Origin: Zygnema cylindricum
Lineage: Eukaryota; Streptophyta; Zygnematophyceae; Zygnematales; Zygnemataceae
Length of the DNA stretch: 64,000 bases
Assembly (NCBI GenBank): GCA_037447655.1
Contig: JBBHKE010003220.1
Location: forward strand, 92,087 to 156,086
Direction of reading: 5' to 3'
Position 1 is the first letter of the stretch. The number at the start of each line of letters is the position of its first letter. Below the pieces are notes generated by a model that worked only from the letters and a program-made list of their open reading frames with translations, made no database searches and was not told the origin of the DNA. Shown piece after piece: positions 22,810 through 34,890 of the stretch. The position numbers and the translations under genes are program-made.

Positions 22810-25800
22810 GGTTATGGGCCTTTCGTCAAGAGTTCCTATCTTCAATGGCCAATAGTATGTGTACTGGGCGGCAATGGTTGAATCGTCGTTTGAAACTGTT
22901 GACTTATTAGGGGTCTTAGATGGCTCCCTTGATGAAACTGATCCAACTTGGGCAAAAAATAATTCAATGGCAAGGAACAATCTAATTCTTTGTATTTCAG
23001 AAAATTTGGTCATGTCCCGACTGAAACTGAAGAAGGCGAGGGAGATTTGACATCCCTCAAAACCGCTTTTGAGAAAGCGAATGTTCGAAGGAGCTTTTGG
23101 TGGCTGGAAAAATTTGGGGATACAAATACACGTGGGGAACTATGGTTGAGTATTGTGACAATTTTCGTGCGCTCATTGATGCTCACTCTTCTGCTGGGGG
23201 GTCATTTACTGAGTTTCAACAGGCAGCTTTGCTTATTAGAGGTCTCCCTAGTAGCATGAAGGGTGTGTCTGTTCAATTAAAGAGTCATGATAAAGCTAGC
23301 TGGTCATTTCAGTTAGCGTTTAATCTTATATAGGAGGAAGAAACAATCACTAAACTCCTTGAGGGAGAAGGAAAGGTTGAGGCACTTGCGACAGACTTTG
23401 ACAAAAGAAATCAGTTTAATCTGAATAGGAATCAGTTTAACCAGAACCAGAATCAGAATAATCAGAGGCAGAATAGGCCATCTACTACTACTTCTTTCTA
23501 TTGTTCTGAGAAGGGTTATGGATACAGGTACTGTCCTAAACTGAAGAAGGCTAATGAGACAGGTTTATACAGGCCAGGTTGGCAACAAAGTCAGTATCAC
23601 AAAGGTTTTTCTAGAAACCCTTCTCGTGGAAATGCTCTTTTTTCAGCTTCTGCAACTGATGCAGATGAGTCTCTCAACTTCAATGAGCAAGAGGAGGCGG
23701 ATTTATTTGCTATGGCGGCTTCCATGGAGGGTCGAAAGGATGCGGGATGGATCATGGACACGCGAGCATCTGCCCACATGTGTTGGAACAAGGCGGCTTT
23801 TACGAATGTGCAGCAAACATCTCCAAAGAGTATCTACTATGCTTGCGGCATGAGTTTTCAAACCTCAGCTCAGGGTGATGTATCATTGATAGTAGATGTG
23901 GGGGGGAAGTCGGTAGAGAGAACCCTTCAGAATGTTTTGCATGTTCCAGATTTCAAGAAAAATCTTTTTTCTACATCATTAGTGGAGCGCAAAGGCTTTG
24001 AGGTTGTTCTGAAAGGAGGGAGACAGGTTGTTAGCAAGAAAGGGAAAGTTGAGTAACAGGAACTAGAGATGCTTGCAAAATGTACCAGATAGACATGGCT
24101 GAATATAAAGAAAATGATGTTCTCTACTCCAGTGTCGAATCTGATAATGAGTTGTGGCATAAGAGATTAGGACACGGGAATTATGATAGTCTAAAGAAAA
24201 GGGTGAACTCGGGAAAAGTTGATGGAGTTTCTGTCACATCTCAGCCTATAAAAACATGTGATGGTTGTTCACTAGGCAAGATTCACAAATTGCCATTTCC
24301 ACAAGAAACAGACCATAGATCGGAAAAAGTTTTGCAGCTCATCCATTCTGATGATCTCGGTCCTTCACAAGTGGCTTCGGTTGGAGGTGTCCACTATATG
24401 GTCACATTCACAGATGACTACTCGAGGTACACCAAAGTTTACTTCATGCAACATAAGAGTGAAGTGTTTACTCACTTCAAACACTACAAAGCGTGGGCGG
24501 AAAAGCTTCATGGGGTTCCAATATTGGCGTTAAGATCGGACAACGGGGGAGAATACACATCAAAGGAATTCGAAGAATTTCTCCTTCAAGAAGGTATCTG
24601 TCACAATCTTACAGTTCCATATACACCGGAACAAAATGGTGTTTCTGAGAGATTAAATAGGACATTCACAAAGAGTGCTCGGTCCATGCTTGCAGAAAAA
24701 GGGCTAGATTTGAAATTCTGGGCTGAAGCGCTTAATTGTGCTGTTTATATTAAATATAGAATTGCTTCTAGGTCTGTTAGCACTACACCTAATGAGCTTA
24801 AGACAGGGGAAAAACCTGATGCTAGTCACTTTAAGATCTTTGGCAGCAAGTGTTTTATTTTAGATACTTCACATGATAGATGGAAAATGGAGGCTAAAGG
24901 CTTACTTGGGATTTTCATAGGGTATGATGATAATGCGAAAGGAAATAGAGTCTTTGTACTTGAGAAAAAGAAAGTGATTGTTTCTAGAAATATCCAGATT
25001 AAAGATGAACAGGATTCGGTTGACCTTTTTAAAGTGCCAGATCAACCGGCAAAAGAAAAGCAAGAATATGTCATTTTTCACCATACGCAGCGAGTCTACT
25101 TTCCACCGGCATGTGCACCTCTTCCTTCAGTTCCTCTAGTGCCTTTACAAGATGGTTCACCGCAAGCTACACCGCAGGTGGAAGGATCTACTACACATTC
25201 TGTACCAGATCACGTTACGGGTCAAACTAAACAGAAAAATTAGAGGTTGCCGACAATCTCACCCTTAGAATTTCCCGGGGGAAAGAGATCTAGCAGCCGT
25301 CTGCAAGCAAGCTCTCACTTTGTTTTTTCTGCAGCTACAAAGGAACCTCTAACGATCCATGAGGCCTTCTCATCATCTGAGAGAAATCAGTGGATCGAGG
25401 CGGCAAACGATGAAATGAAGTCCATTATGGAGGCACAAACATGGGAGCTAGTGGATCTTCCTTCGGGCAGGAAAGCCATTGGCAGCAAATGGGTATTCAA
25501 GGTGAAGCTGAACCCGTACAACACCATCGATAGGTATAAGGCCAAACTAGTGGCTAAGGGATTAAATCAAAAAGAAGGTATTGACTTTGAGGAAACCTTC
25601 TCCCCAGTTGTTAGATTTCCCACTGTCAGAATTTTGCTAAGTCTAGCAGCTATAGAGAATATGGAAATACATCAGATGGATGTTAAAACTGCTTTTTTGC
25701 ATGGAGAGTTAGAAAAAACAATTTATATGAAACAACCTGAAATGTATGTTGAAAAGAGAAAGGAAGAACTAGTGTGTAAATTGATGAATTTTGTATGGGC

Positions 25801-26916
25801 TAAAACAAGCTCCGCGTCAGTGGAATCTGAAGTTAGATGAGTTGTTAATTGGGCTAGGTTTTAAGAGAATTAGCTCAGATCATTCTGTATATTTTCTATA
25901 AGGAGAAGATGGGGTTATTTACTTTGCTGCATATGTGGATGATCTAATATTAATAAGTAAGTCAATGGATGAAATAAACCGTATTAAAGCGGCTTTAAGG
26001 TCTAGGTTCGCGATGAAGGACCTCGGTGAGGACAAATATATTTTAGGAATACAGGTAGAAAGAGACAAAAACAAGAGGCTGATTATGTTGACTCAGAAAG
26101 AAGCAATAGGTAACATGCTAGAAAGATTTGAAATGAAAGATATGAAAGGATCCGTAACTCCCATGGAATTTAGGAAGAAATTGGAAGGAATTAATACAGA
26201 TTCAGGCATAATTGTTGGTGAGAGTCTAGAGACAGGGGAGGAAGAGTTTATGGCTTCAAAGCCATATAGACACGTTGTTGGAAGTCCTATATATTTTATG
26301 AATTGTACGAGACCCGACATTGCGGCAACTGTGGGAGTCTTGAGTAGAAGTCTGCAAAATTCTAAAAGGGCAGACTGGGAAGCAGCGAAAAGAGTGTTGA
26401 GATATCTTGCAGGTATTCGAAACCTCAAGTTTGTTCTCGGAGGAGGAGAGGTGAAAATCTAGACGTGGAGCGATGCTAGCTATGGGGACATGCCAAGCCG
26501 GAATCTACGACCGGCTTCGTACTGAAGATTGGAGATGGAACTTGCTGCTGGAGTAGCAAATTACAAAAGGTTACAGCTCAATCCACAATGGAGTCAGAAT
26601 ATATGGCAGCAGCTTCCGCCCTGAAGGAGCTCCTATGGGTCAAGTCCATTCTACAGGAACTTCGGTATATGCAAACTGGCCCTCAAGCTATATGGTGTGA
26701 TAATCAAGCTGCCATAGAAACTGCCTCTAACCCAGTTATCACTATAAGAACAAACACATGGATGTTAGACTTCACTTTGTTAGAGAAAAAATACTTTCAA
26801 AAGTCGTTAAATTGTGTTATTTACCAGATGAGAAGATGGTGACTGACATGTTAACAAAAGCCCTTCCTGCGCCTAAGTTACAGTTTTGCAGAGATGCTGT
26901 TGGACTAAGAGAGTAA
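22751..26916 (+). pseudogene. Copia-C2 gag-pol, moderately decayed
   Basis: Gag starts at ATG 22751 in the LTR and crosses the primer-binding site (QVMGLSSRVPIFNG). The knuckle near 23500-23540 reads SFYCSEKGYGYRYC: the first Cys is Ser and the His is Tyr. Protease near 23755 reads MDTRASAHMC: the DTGA active site has become DTRA. The integrase frame 24080-25243 is open with HKRLGHGNYDSL, CDGCSLGK, DDLGPSQ, SDNGGEYTS and NGVSERLN, so D, D and E are present. Reverse transcriptase runs 25247-26462 (HQMDVKTAFLHGEL; catalytic YVDD near 25935), with a shift near 25790 and a stop near 25900. RNase H follows at 26460-26916 with stops and shifts near 26460 and 26500. Confidence 0.9.
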
Positions 26917-26939
26917 CTGAGTCTAAAGATTTAGGGGAG

Positions 26940-27954
26940 TGTTGAATTTTATAAATCTTTATTTCAGTTTATAGGGGTAAAAATAGCTTAGGATATTTTT
27001 CCTAGTAATACTTACCTTTATTAGTGTTACAGTAGCAAAAGGTACAGTAGAGTGAATTGTACTTTTGCAAGGACACGTGTTGGCGAAAGAACGTATGCAA
27101 GTTTTTCGGAGTAGCGCCGACACTCAAGCATACGTGTCAAAAAGTTGACGATGCGATTCACATGATCGGACGAACGGGATCTGTTCCGAGTATTCCGGAA
27201 ACAAATGATACACCATACCATCGTCAATCGAATCTGTTCCAACGGACGCGATTCACCTGGGACCACAAGCGTGATTCACAAGGGACCACAAGCGTGATTC
27301 GCGTAGGACCACAAGTGACGAAGCACTCAGGTGCTTCGTACTACACGACCACATTCGGCTGGACTTTAGCCGTCACCGCTGACTAAGCATTTGGAACGTT
27401 TTGTGTACGGTTAGAACGTTTTGTGTACGGTTCAATTTCTGTATATATTTGAATAACATTAGTTTGTCGTTTAGTGTGATATAAAATAGTGTTCTGTTAA
27501 TCAGGTTTCTAGAAAATAGTAATTAGGGCTTTTGAGGTATAGTGACGTACGAGTAGGATGCTTTATCGTTAGTCAGGATAATAATGGTAGTAACGGCTAC
27601 CCGACTTAGTGTAGATCAGTAGATACACACTTCAAGTATATAAACTAGGACTTAGCCAATTTTGTAGTATCCAGTTTTGGGAATATGATTTTCTAAGGGT
27701 AGTTTTTGGGAAACTTCCAAACATCATATCTTATGGATTACTAGGTCATTTAGGCTGCAATTTTGGGAATTGTCAAATTACTGTATTGTGTATCACTAAA
27801 TTAAAATTTGCAACATATTAAGGTTCTGAGTCATATTTTGTGTTAGTTCAAAGTTGGCTATTGAGTGGGTCCTTTGATAGTTTCTGTTGTTTTTCATGTC
27901 TACTTGTACTACTACTGCTGGTTCACCGTCTGCAACAATAGTTGTAGAAAAAAA
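26940..27954 (+). repeat. Copia-C2 3' LTR
   Basis: Starts TGTTGAATTTTATAAATC after the polypurine tract. Its terminal CA is not preserved: it reads GTAGAAAAAAA and abuts the next LTR at 27955. Confidence 0.87.
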
Positions 27955-28921
27955 TGTAATTCTGTGACCTCCATTGGTACACAGATGGTCTAGCTTATGT
28001 GAAGGCTTTAGGATAGTATATGCACTTTTGACTTTGACAATAAATAAGTCCCACCCTGGGATGCAAAATCTTTGACCAACAACACCCATGTGTAGCCTGG
28101 ACTCTCTTGAGTCTGCAACAAGAAAAATCTCTGAATTTGCTCACCTGAGCATTAAGTTATGGCTGACCAAAGTTGGTCCATCAATACAAGTGCACTCTGG
28201 GAGAGAGGCTCGAAAACAGAAAATATTCTAAGTCCTAAGCTACCTCTCTAAGCCTACTACTAAGGTACTTCGACCAATCATAAGTCTGTAAAGTACAAGA
28301 AGGTACAGTTACCGCAGTACTTCTTGTACGGCCATAGTACGGCATGGCCGTTCCGCTGATGCGTGTCAGTTTCGGAGCCGTAGTCGCTCCTCTCGTAATA
28401 TCCACTGTTCAACCATATGTTGCCACGTGTCATCCACCGACATCTGGTCCGCAAACCGCCAAATAGCTATTCCGGTATTCTGGCTCCACTGTGAGCCGTT
28501 CGATCAGATCTAGACATTTGATTTCGTCCGTCGAAATTAAATGTTAATTCGTATGTTTCGTGCGTTCCTGATTTCGTGCGGACCGGTATGTTTCCATGCA
28601 TAAATCGTTTCGTAATTAGTTAAATGAAATGTCCGGCGCGGTATATCTTTAAATAAATATCGCACCATATGTATGTATCGATTTCTTCAAGACCTAGTGG
28701 ATAAGGCGCATGGCTGATCCGTACGTTGATCATCCAGAGGTCACTGGATCAAGTCCCACAAGGAGAAATATATATTTTGCAGAAAAATTGTCCTGAATGA
28801 TGTGCATGTCTCCTTCTGCAGCAGGCAGCCATGGCTGTATGCAGGTCCTCAGTGACTACGACAAGTATGAGGGCTGTAGTAAGTCCACAAGAAAGACTAC
28901 AAAATATCTCTCTTTTGAACA
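27955..28921 (-). repeat. Solo LTR of the copia-E family
   Basis: Reads on the minus strand from TGTTCAAAAGAGAGATATTTTG at 28921 to GTCACAGAATTACA at 27955. Aligns with 37682-38693 and 46870-47881. No internal sequence belongs to it on either side. No matching TSD is seen (AAAAA left, CAACA right). Holds a good tRNA-like module at about 28690-28760. Confidence 0.8.
28690..28760 (+). other. tRNA-like module in copia-E family LTR
   Basis: On the strand opposite to the element the LTR reads CCTAGTGGATAAGGCGCATG (A-box-like), a TGATC...GATCA stem at the anticodon-arm position, and GGATCAAGTCC (B-box-like). The equivalent place in other LTRs of copia-A, B, D, E and G (for example 11109-11189, 30520-30597, 51527-51602) has the same layout. 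It is not a functional tRNA: there is no good acceptor stem. Confidence 0.45.
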
Positions 28922-29021
28922 CAACATGCCTACATACGACAAATTATGTTTTCGTACTCATCTGGGAGTTTCAAAAGTAGTGTATTAATCTTCCTCTCCT
29001 CAGATTCTACTTATCTCGCAC
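28922..29021. other. Short unassigned linker
   Basis: About 100 bases between the solo LTR and the copia-G gag fragment, with no recognised content. Confidence 0.4.
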
Positions 29022-29632
29022 TAGCAAGCTCAACGTATAACGCAGCAATATCATTGCAAAACTCTATCATGTTACCGCCTTTATAAACTTAGGCCTCTAT
29101 TTCTTGTTTTACTAACTGGTGCCTCAGTATAATCTCAATTTTATAAATCTGAATTAGTGCTTCCCATATCTCTGATGAATTGGTTAGACTTAAAAAAGTG
29201 ATAGCTATGGACTTAGACACATATCTAAGTATGAGATGTTTTGCTATAATGTTTTTGTATTCCCATATACTTTTGTCATTTTCTTCAGTTTTAATCCCTA
29301 CAAGTGGTACCATAGCTGAGAGCATAGCCCCCCTCACCATAAGTGTCCCTTTTTCCTTCTCCCCTATTTCCCCATCCACGGAAAGATTTTTCCCTTCACC
29401 TTCCGTTGCATCTTGAACTCCAGTTGATATTGTGGGCAGCCTCAGATGAATCTCCATAGTAAGCTCCTCTAAAGCCAGGTGGCGGACATCTCACTTGTCC
29501 CGAAACAATTCCCCATAAGTGCTTCTCGAAAAGCAATCCCGCCATTGTAAACTCCTAATAAGTGAAGTCTGTTCCATTGAACATAGGCACCCTAGATGGT
29601 GGGCCCATAACCTGAAATTCTGAGACCTCCAT
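29022..29632 (-). pseudogene. Copia-G gag fragment
   Basis: Gag starts at ATG 29632 in the LTR (MEVSEF, then QVMGPPSRVPMFNGT). A shift near 29490 leads into the frame 29089-29457, which keeps the UBN2-type blocks WEYKNIIAKHLILRYV and SSEIWEALIQIY. The fragment continues weakly to about 29022 (gag block FCNDIAAL-like) and stops. Protease, integrase and reverse transcriptase are absent. Related to copia-A but a separate family. Confidence 0.8.
29598..29612 (-). promoter_or_regulatory. Copia-G primer-binding site
   Basis: The minus strand reads GGTTATGGGCCCACCA after the LTR end TTTCA. This is the best match in the window to the complement of the plant tRNA-iMet anticodon arm. Confidence 0.75.
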
Positions 29633-30801
29633 TGGCCCTCAGAGTATGCAGATCCAAAAGAAGCTAATCTAGATAGTGCCAACTCCAAGTTGATATAAAC
29701 CCAAATGACTAACCCTTTGACAGTTATAACCCCAATATAGATTCACCCTTGTGAAATAACAATTTTTGTGTGCTCTGTTCCACCACAGAATGCAAAGTTA
29801 GAATATGAGATTTGGACACATTCACCCACTTTGACTTTCCCTTAGAAATACCGCCACCCTGGCAGACAAAAACTCTAGCTGACTACATTCCTGTGTAGCG
29901 TGGACTCCCCTGAGTCCGCAGCATAAAGAATCACTGAAAATGGTCAAGTAAATTGATAGTTATTGCTGCCCAAAACTAGCCATTTATAAAAGGTGCTCTC
30001 TCAAAGAGAGGGTCCTATCTGCCAAATTTTTCTAAGTCCTATCTCCCTCTAAAACTCTATCTACTGAAGTACGGCGCCAATCAAATCACTGTGTCGTATA
30101 GAAAAGTACAGGTGTCGGTGTACTTTGTGTACGACCATAGTACGACATGGCCAAAATTTTGACACATGTCATATCCTCATTCGTTTCCGTAATCCCCGGA
30201 GTTGCCGCAATCCAATGTAGTTTTGCCACGTGTCACTCGATGTGGCGGTGATCGCAAACCGCCAAAATCCTACTCCGCGATCTCGGCATCCTTCGCGGCC
30301 GTCCGATCAAATCTGGATTTCAATCGTGGCCGTCATAAATACTTGCGCAGTATTCTTTCCGATGTCAATCAAAATGTGCGGTATTTATTTCGTAGCCGTA
30401 CCGTACGTCGTACTTTACACAACTGTTTCTATGAACTATGTATATAGTTCCCGTTAAATGAATTAGTCTAATTGTAACTATTTGTTTAACTATCATACAC
30501 CATATACTCTATCCCATAACCTAGACTATTAGGATAAGGTTACCGGCTACTGCGGGTTTGACGCAGGTAGGTAGCAGGATCAAATCCTGGCTCCGTGAAA
30601 CTCCCTTTTAGAAAACCCAATGAAACAACTGCCTCTCTCTCTCTAGACAGCACAGGCAACCATGGCTAACTCCTCCTCCAGTCTTTAGTAACTGCGACAA
30701 GTGTGGGGACTTGAGTGAGGAGTTAGAGGCAGGCTATCAATATCTACTATTTGCTTTTTATTTTGCAATCTCTAGACCTAAAAAATACTTGAATTCCAAC
30801 A
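29613..30801 (-). repeat. Copia-G 5' LTR
   Basis: 1189 bp on the minus strand from TGTTGGAATTCAAG at 30801 to GAATTTCA at 29613. Related to copia-A/B/D LTRs. Contains a tRNA-like module at 30520-30597 with B-box-like GGATCAAATCC. Immediately to its right Gypsy-2 pol sequence resumes. Confidence 0.87.
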
Positions 30802-32173
30802 ACTAACAGAAATTGAACGCGAACTGTTAGATGAAGTCAAAAACCGAAACATAGACGCATTTGCTTTCTCTATGAAAGACTTAGGTCGACACACCACTTA
30901 CAAAATGTCTATTGACCTGGAAGTTGACAGACCTATATTTAAGCCCAAGCATCGTCTAACCAAAACTGAATGGGAATCTGTGGACAAACGATGCGCAGAG
31001 TTAGAAGAGGCAGGTCTGATTTATAGGTCCGATTCCACTTTCGCGGCGCCCACCGTCATGCCCTGTAAAAAAGATGCGGAGGAGAATTTTACAGAACATC
31101 GCATATGTGGGGACTATCGAGAATTGAATTCACGTACAATCTAGGACCGACATCCAATGCCCTTAGCCGAGGACATTATTTATCACGTGGGCAGAGCTAA
31201 GTACTTTAGCATCCTAGATCTGCGATAGGGATTTAATCAAATCGAAATAGAGGAAAAATATTGACACAAAACTGCATTTTGGGGTAGAGACGGACGTTGG
31301 GAAAGGGCAGTTATGCTTTTTGGACTGAAAAATGCACTGGCAGTATTCGAGAAAGTCATGGACTCAATCTTGGGGGGATGTAAGTTTGCCCATTGCTACA
31401 TTGACGATCTAATCATCGCTTAAGCCTCTATAGAGGAACATGCAGTCATATAGAGTGGGTGTTGAAGGAATTAAAAAAGGTAGGACTTAAATGTCATCCT
31501 GCTAAATGTACCTTTGTGGCCGAAAGGGTTCCATACCTTGGGCACTGTATCTCATTTGAGGGAATTACTCCGCTAGAAGTCAAAGTAGAAGCAATTAGTA
31601 AATTACCGGCTCCATCTGATTTGACTAGCCTGCGTGCATTTTTAGGGTTAGCCAATTATTAGCGGCGGTTTGTTCCTAGTTTCAGGGCACTTGCATCTCT
31701 ATTAAATGAACTCTTGAAGAAATGAGTCCCGTTCACGTGGGGACCCTCATAGATCGCGGCATTTTAGGGATTAAAGGACGCACTGTCCACCGCTCCTATT
31801 CTCCGTCCCCCAAATCATAAGTTGCCATTTTGCCTACAGACAGACTTTGGTAAGCCCGGTATTGCAGCCATCCTAACTCAGCGTGAACTCACAAGTGAGG
31901 AATATGTGGTGTCTTATGCCAGTCGGAGCAACAATCAAGCGGAGTCAAATTACAATATTTATGAGGGGGAGTGCCTTGCCGCAGTTTGGGGTATTGTGCA
32001 TTTCCGACATTATCTTTATGGCAAGCCTTTTACCCTTCTAACTGACCATCAACCATTGCATTGGCTCATGACCAATGACAAGCTATCCGGCAAATTAGCC
32101 CGTTGGGCTCTTACTTTACACGAATATGCCATGGAAATAATCCATCGACCCGGGCTCCTCAGTTTGAATGCCG

Positions 32174-32178
32174 ACGGC
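32174..32178. repeat. Target-site duplication ACGGC (left copy)
   Basis: ACGGC at 32174-32178 and 33449-33453 flanks the solo LTR. Removing the LTR and one copy joins NADG to LSRNP in frame, as in Gypsy-1. Confidence 0.92.
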
Positions 32179-33448
32179 TGTTGTCCATAGCCATTTTCAG
32201 CCATGGATTTACCCTCGGAAGCACCACAAACTACACAAAAACAGCCTACTTTGAATACACACAGAATTCTACAGAAATATCAAAACAAGCTAAAACTACA
32301 AACACAGATATTTTCTAGGCTAAAAAATAACCTCACAAAGTTTCAGACAAAAATAATAAACAGAGTGATCACATCATCTGGTCAAAGCTGCAGAAAAACA
32401 GTCTGCCAGAACTTTGATATAACCGGCCAACTTCACAATGAATTAAAACACAGAATAGGCATAAAATAGGCCTGAAAATCTGTGACACTGTTACCAATAT
32501 GGAGAGGAACACACATGCAAAGTTTTAGATAATTCTGCCTACAGATCTGAGAGTAATCCTCAGATAAAATTACCAAAAATCACCATAAACAGTTTTTGGT
32601 CCAGAAAAGTTCTTATATCTTAAAATGACTAAGTCCTACAAATATAAACTAGAGCTCACTACTGAACGTACGGAGGCATACCAGCCGTACGCTATCTACC
32701 AGCTACCCCAATTATTGTTAATATACCCGAATACTTCAAGGTATGTCAAAATGAGTAAAAGTACACTAATAACTAATTCACAAAAAGACAAAACAATGTT
32801 TTACCAAATATTTACACCGACAACAAAATCGTATGCTGAGTCATTGCGTGTAAGTCAACAAGACTCCACGAATCTCGTAAAACAATCCGAGCCGTCCAAA
32901 AATAGATATTGTGTGAATGACGCGATTTCGCGTCACCACTACTTGAAAAATACCGGCGGCCTTTGTCCGCCGTCCGTCGCTCTTGTTCGGCACCCTCGAT
33001 GTCGCGCCACGTGATCCCAAATTCCACTTGAAAAAAACGACGTCAAACCATCCAAATTTGTCCATAACGCAATTACGTACTTCGCCATAAATTACGCCTA
33101 CCAATTTTAACTACTCCTGTAAAATAACATTATTTGTACCGTCGCGTCCTTTTCCATAAATGCCACCTGTCACATTATGTTTCGTACGTGCGACGTACCA
33201 TTTAATGTCTTCGAATATTTTACGTCGGATCGCGTCGCAATCCGCCGTCCATTTCTTAACGCATTCCGCGCCACTCAATTACTCCATCACGTCCCTTTAA
33301 CTTTATTCATACATTTACTCCCCCAATCCACAAATCCATTCGAACCTCCATTTGTATAACCACATTACTTCCGGTAATAACATACGCACGAAACATCACG
33401 TGCGCACAAAATGTGGCGTACGCACGAAACTAGGTTTTCAAAACAACA
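32179..33448 (-). mobile_element. Solo LTR of family S inside Gypsy-2 RNase H
   Basis: 1270 bp read on the minus strand from TGTTGTTTTGAAAACC at 33448 to ATGGACAACA at 32179, with TSD ACGGC. Both ends and the 3' half are related to the LTRs of the element at 53770-56529 (TGTTGTTTTTGAAATG...ATGGACAACA); the middle is longer and diverged. Terminal TGTTGT/ACAACA is an inverted repeat. Apparent reading frames inside are not conserved. Confidence 0.85.
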
Positions 33449-34890
33449 ACGGCCTCTCCAGAAACCCTTTGCCCCACTCCAATGATAATGGTGTACGATA
33501 AGATTTTGATGACGAATCAGTTGCCTCCTTATCAGCCGGAGCACATCTGATTTACAGTTTTGCAACACCTACAAACCACAAAACCGAACACGATCCATGC
33601 CGGGACAGTGCTTTAATTCTTTTTCTATCTACTCAGTCTTTTCGGGCAGGCACCCTACCAATGGAAGAGGAGCGTGTTCGTAAGAGAGCCCAAAGTTACT
33701 TATGGATGGGGGGCTCACTTATTCGTCTTCTCTCAGATGGAAGTCACCGGCATGTCCCACGGCCGACGGAACGACTATCACTTATCAACCAAATTCATAC
33801 TGACCTTGGACACTATGGCACCAAACGGACTTTGAGTTTGGTACAGGCACGGTATTGGTGGTCCGGCATGCAGGCTGATGTGGCGGCTGTGTTGCAGGAA
33901 TGCAACACATGTGACCGGTTACGAACTTCATTTTCTAACCGGCAGACCTCTCTTCAACCATTGTCTATTCGCGGTCTCTTTTACAGGTGGTCGTGTGACT
34001 TGGCTAGTCCCTTTCCAATCTCGCGAAGGGGCAAGCAGTACATTATAATTATAATCTAGAATTTCAGCAAATGGGTGGAAGTTGTGGGCCTCTCGCAGAA
34101 AACCGCCAAACTCACCACTGCAGCTTTCAAACAGCATGTGCTTCTCCGATACGGAGCCCCCGCAAAAGTACTCACCGACCAAGGAATCGAATTCCGTGGC
34201 GAATTTTAGGAGATGCTGGACGAAGCGTTAATCGATCACCGGCGGACGAGCAGAGATCATCCTCAAGCAAACGGTTTGGCAGAGAGAGCTGTACAAACCT
34301 TTAAGCGTGCTTTGCGTAAACATTGCTTAGAAACACAGATTACGGTGTGGGATGAATCATTGGGATATATTGTCATGGGTTATCGCATGTTTGTACAGGC
34401 TAGTCTAGCAAATTTCAGCCCCTACTATGTGTTGTTTGGTCGAAATCCGCTACTAGGTAGGAATGTACAGAAAGCCGCGAGCTTACCTCTACCTCTTATG
34501 TCGGATTCTTTGTTTTTGGAAGAACTGACGAACCGAGCGTTGCTTTTCGCTAGAGAAATGCCCATGGCTTTTGAAAACTTGCAGATTGCCTAACATCGAG
34601 ACTCCTTACGGTTTGCAACAACTCGCAGTGGCAGTTACCGGCCACAACAAAAACCCTTCCGGGTGGGGGATTACGTTTATTTGCGGCGGCAAACTTTTGA
34701 TACACTCGACACGGATGTTTCAGCTCACATCTTGAGGATAACAAAAATCGACCCGAATGGATTATTAAGCCTACAAGGGGCCGACACGCGAACTTTGCGG
34801 GAGCATTCAAAGAATTGTGCCCCCTGTTATCTACCCGATCTTTCCCACAGCATGGACCTGTGGCGGATGCCGATTACTCAGGCCATTGAG

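Larger units (their letters stand above)
22109..27954 (+). mobile_element. Copia-C2 retrotransposon, 5' LTR truncated
   Basis: 5' LTR piece 22109-22809, gag-pol 22751-26916, polypurine AGATTTAGGGGAG before 26940 and 3' LTR 26940-27954. Same family as C1 but younger, with far fewer stops. The first 300 or so bases of the 5' LTR are missing. No TSD can be identified. Confidence 0.87.

Noticed and set aside
27955-28926. Clear TSD for the copia-E family solo LTR
   Set aside because: Left AAAAA and right CAACA do not match; the end of the copia-C2 LTR is altered here.
22100-30806. Copia-C2, solo LTR and copia-G as one clean insertion in Gypsy-2
   Set aside because: No matching five-base duplication at 22109 and 30801; the left join shares ACCTGGGA with LTR sequence, so deletion or illegitimate joining is more likely.
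32625-33014. 129-codon plus-strand frame related to minus-strand frames at 54035 and 55878
   Set aside because: All three are antisense readings of the same LTR family with varying ends; no coding motif.
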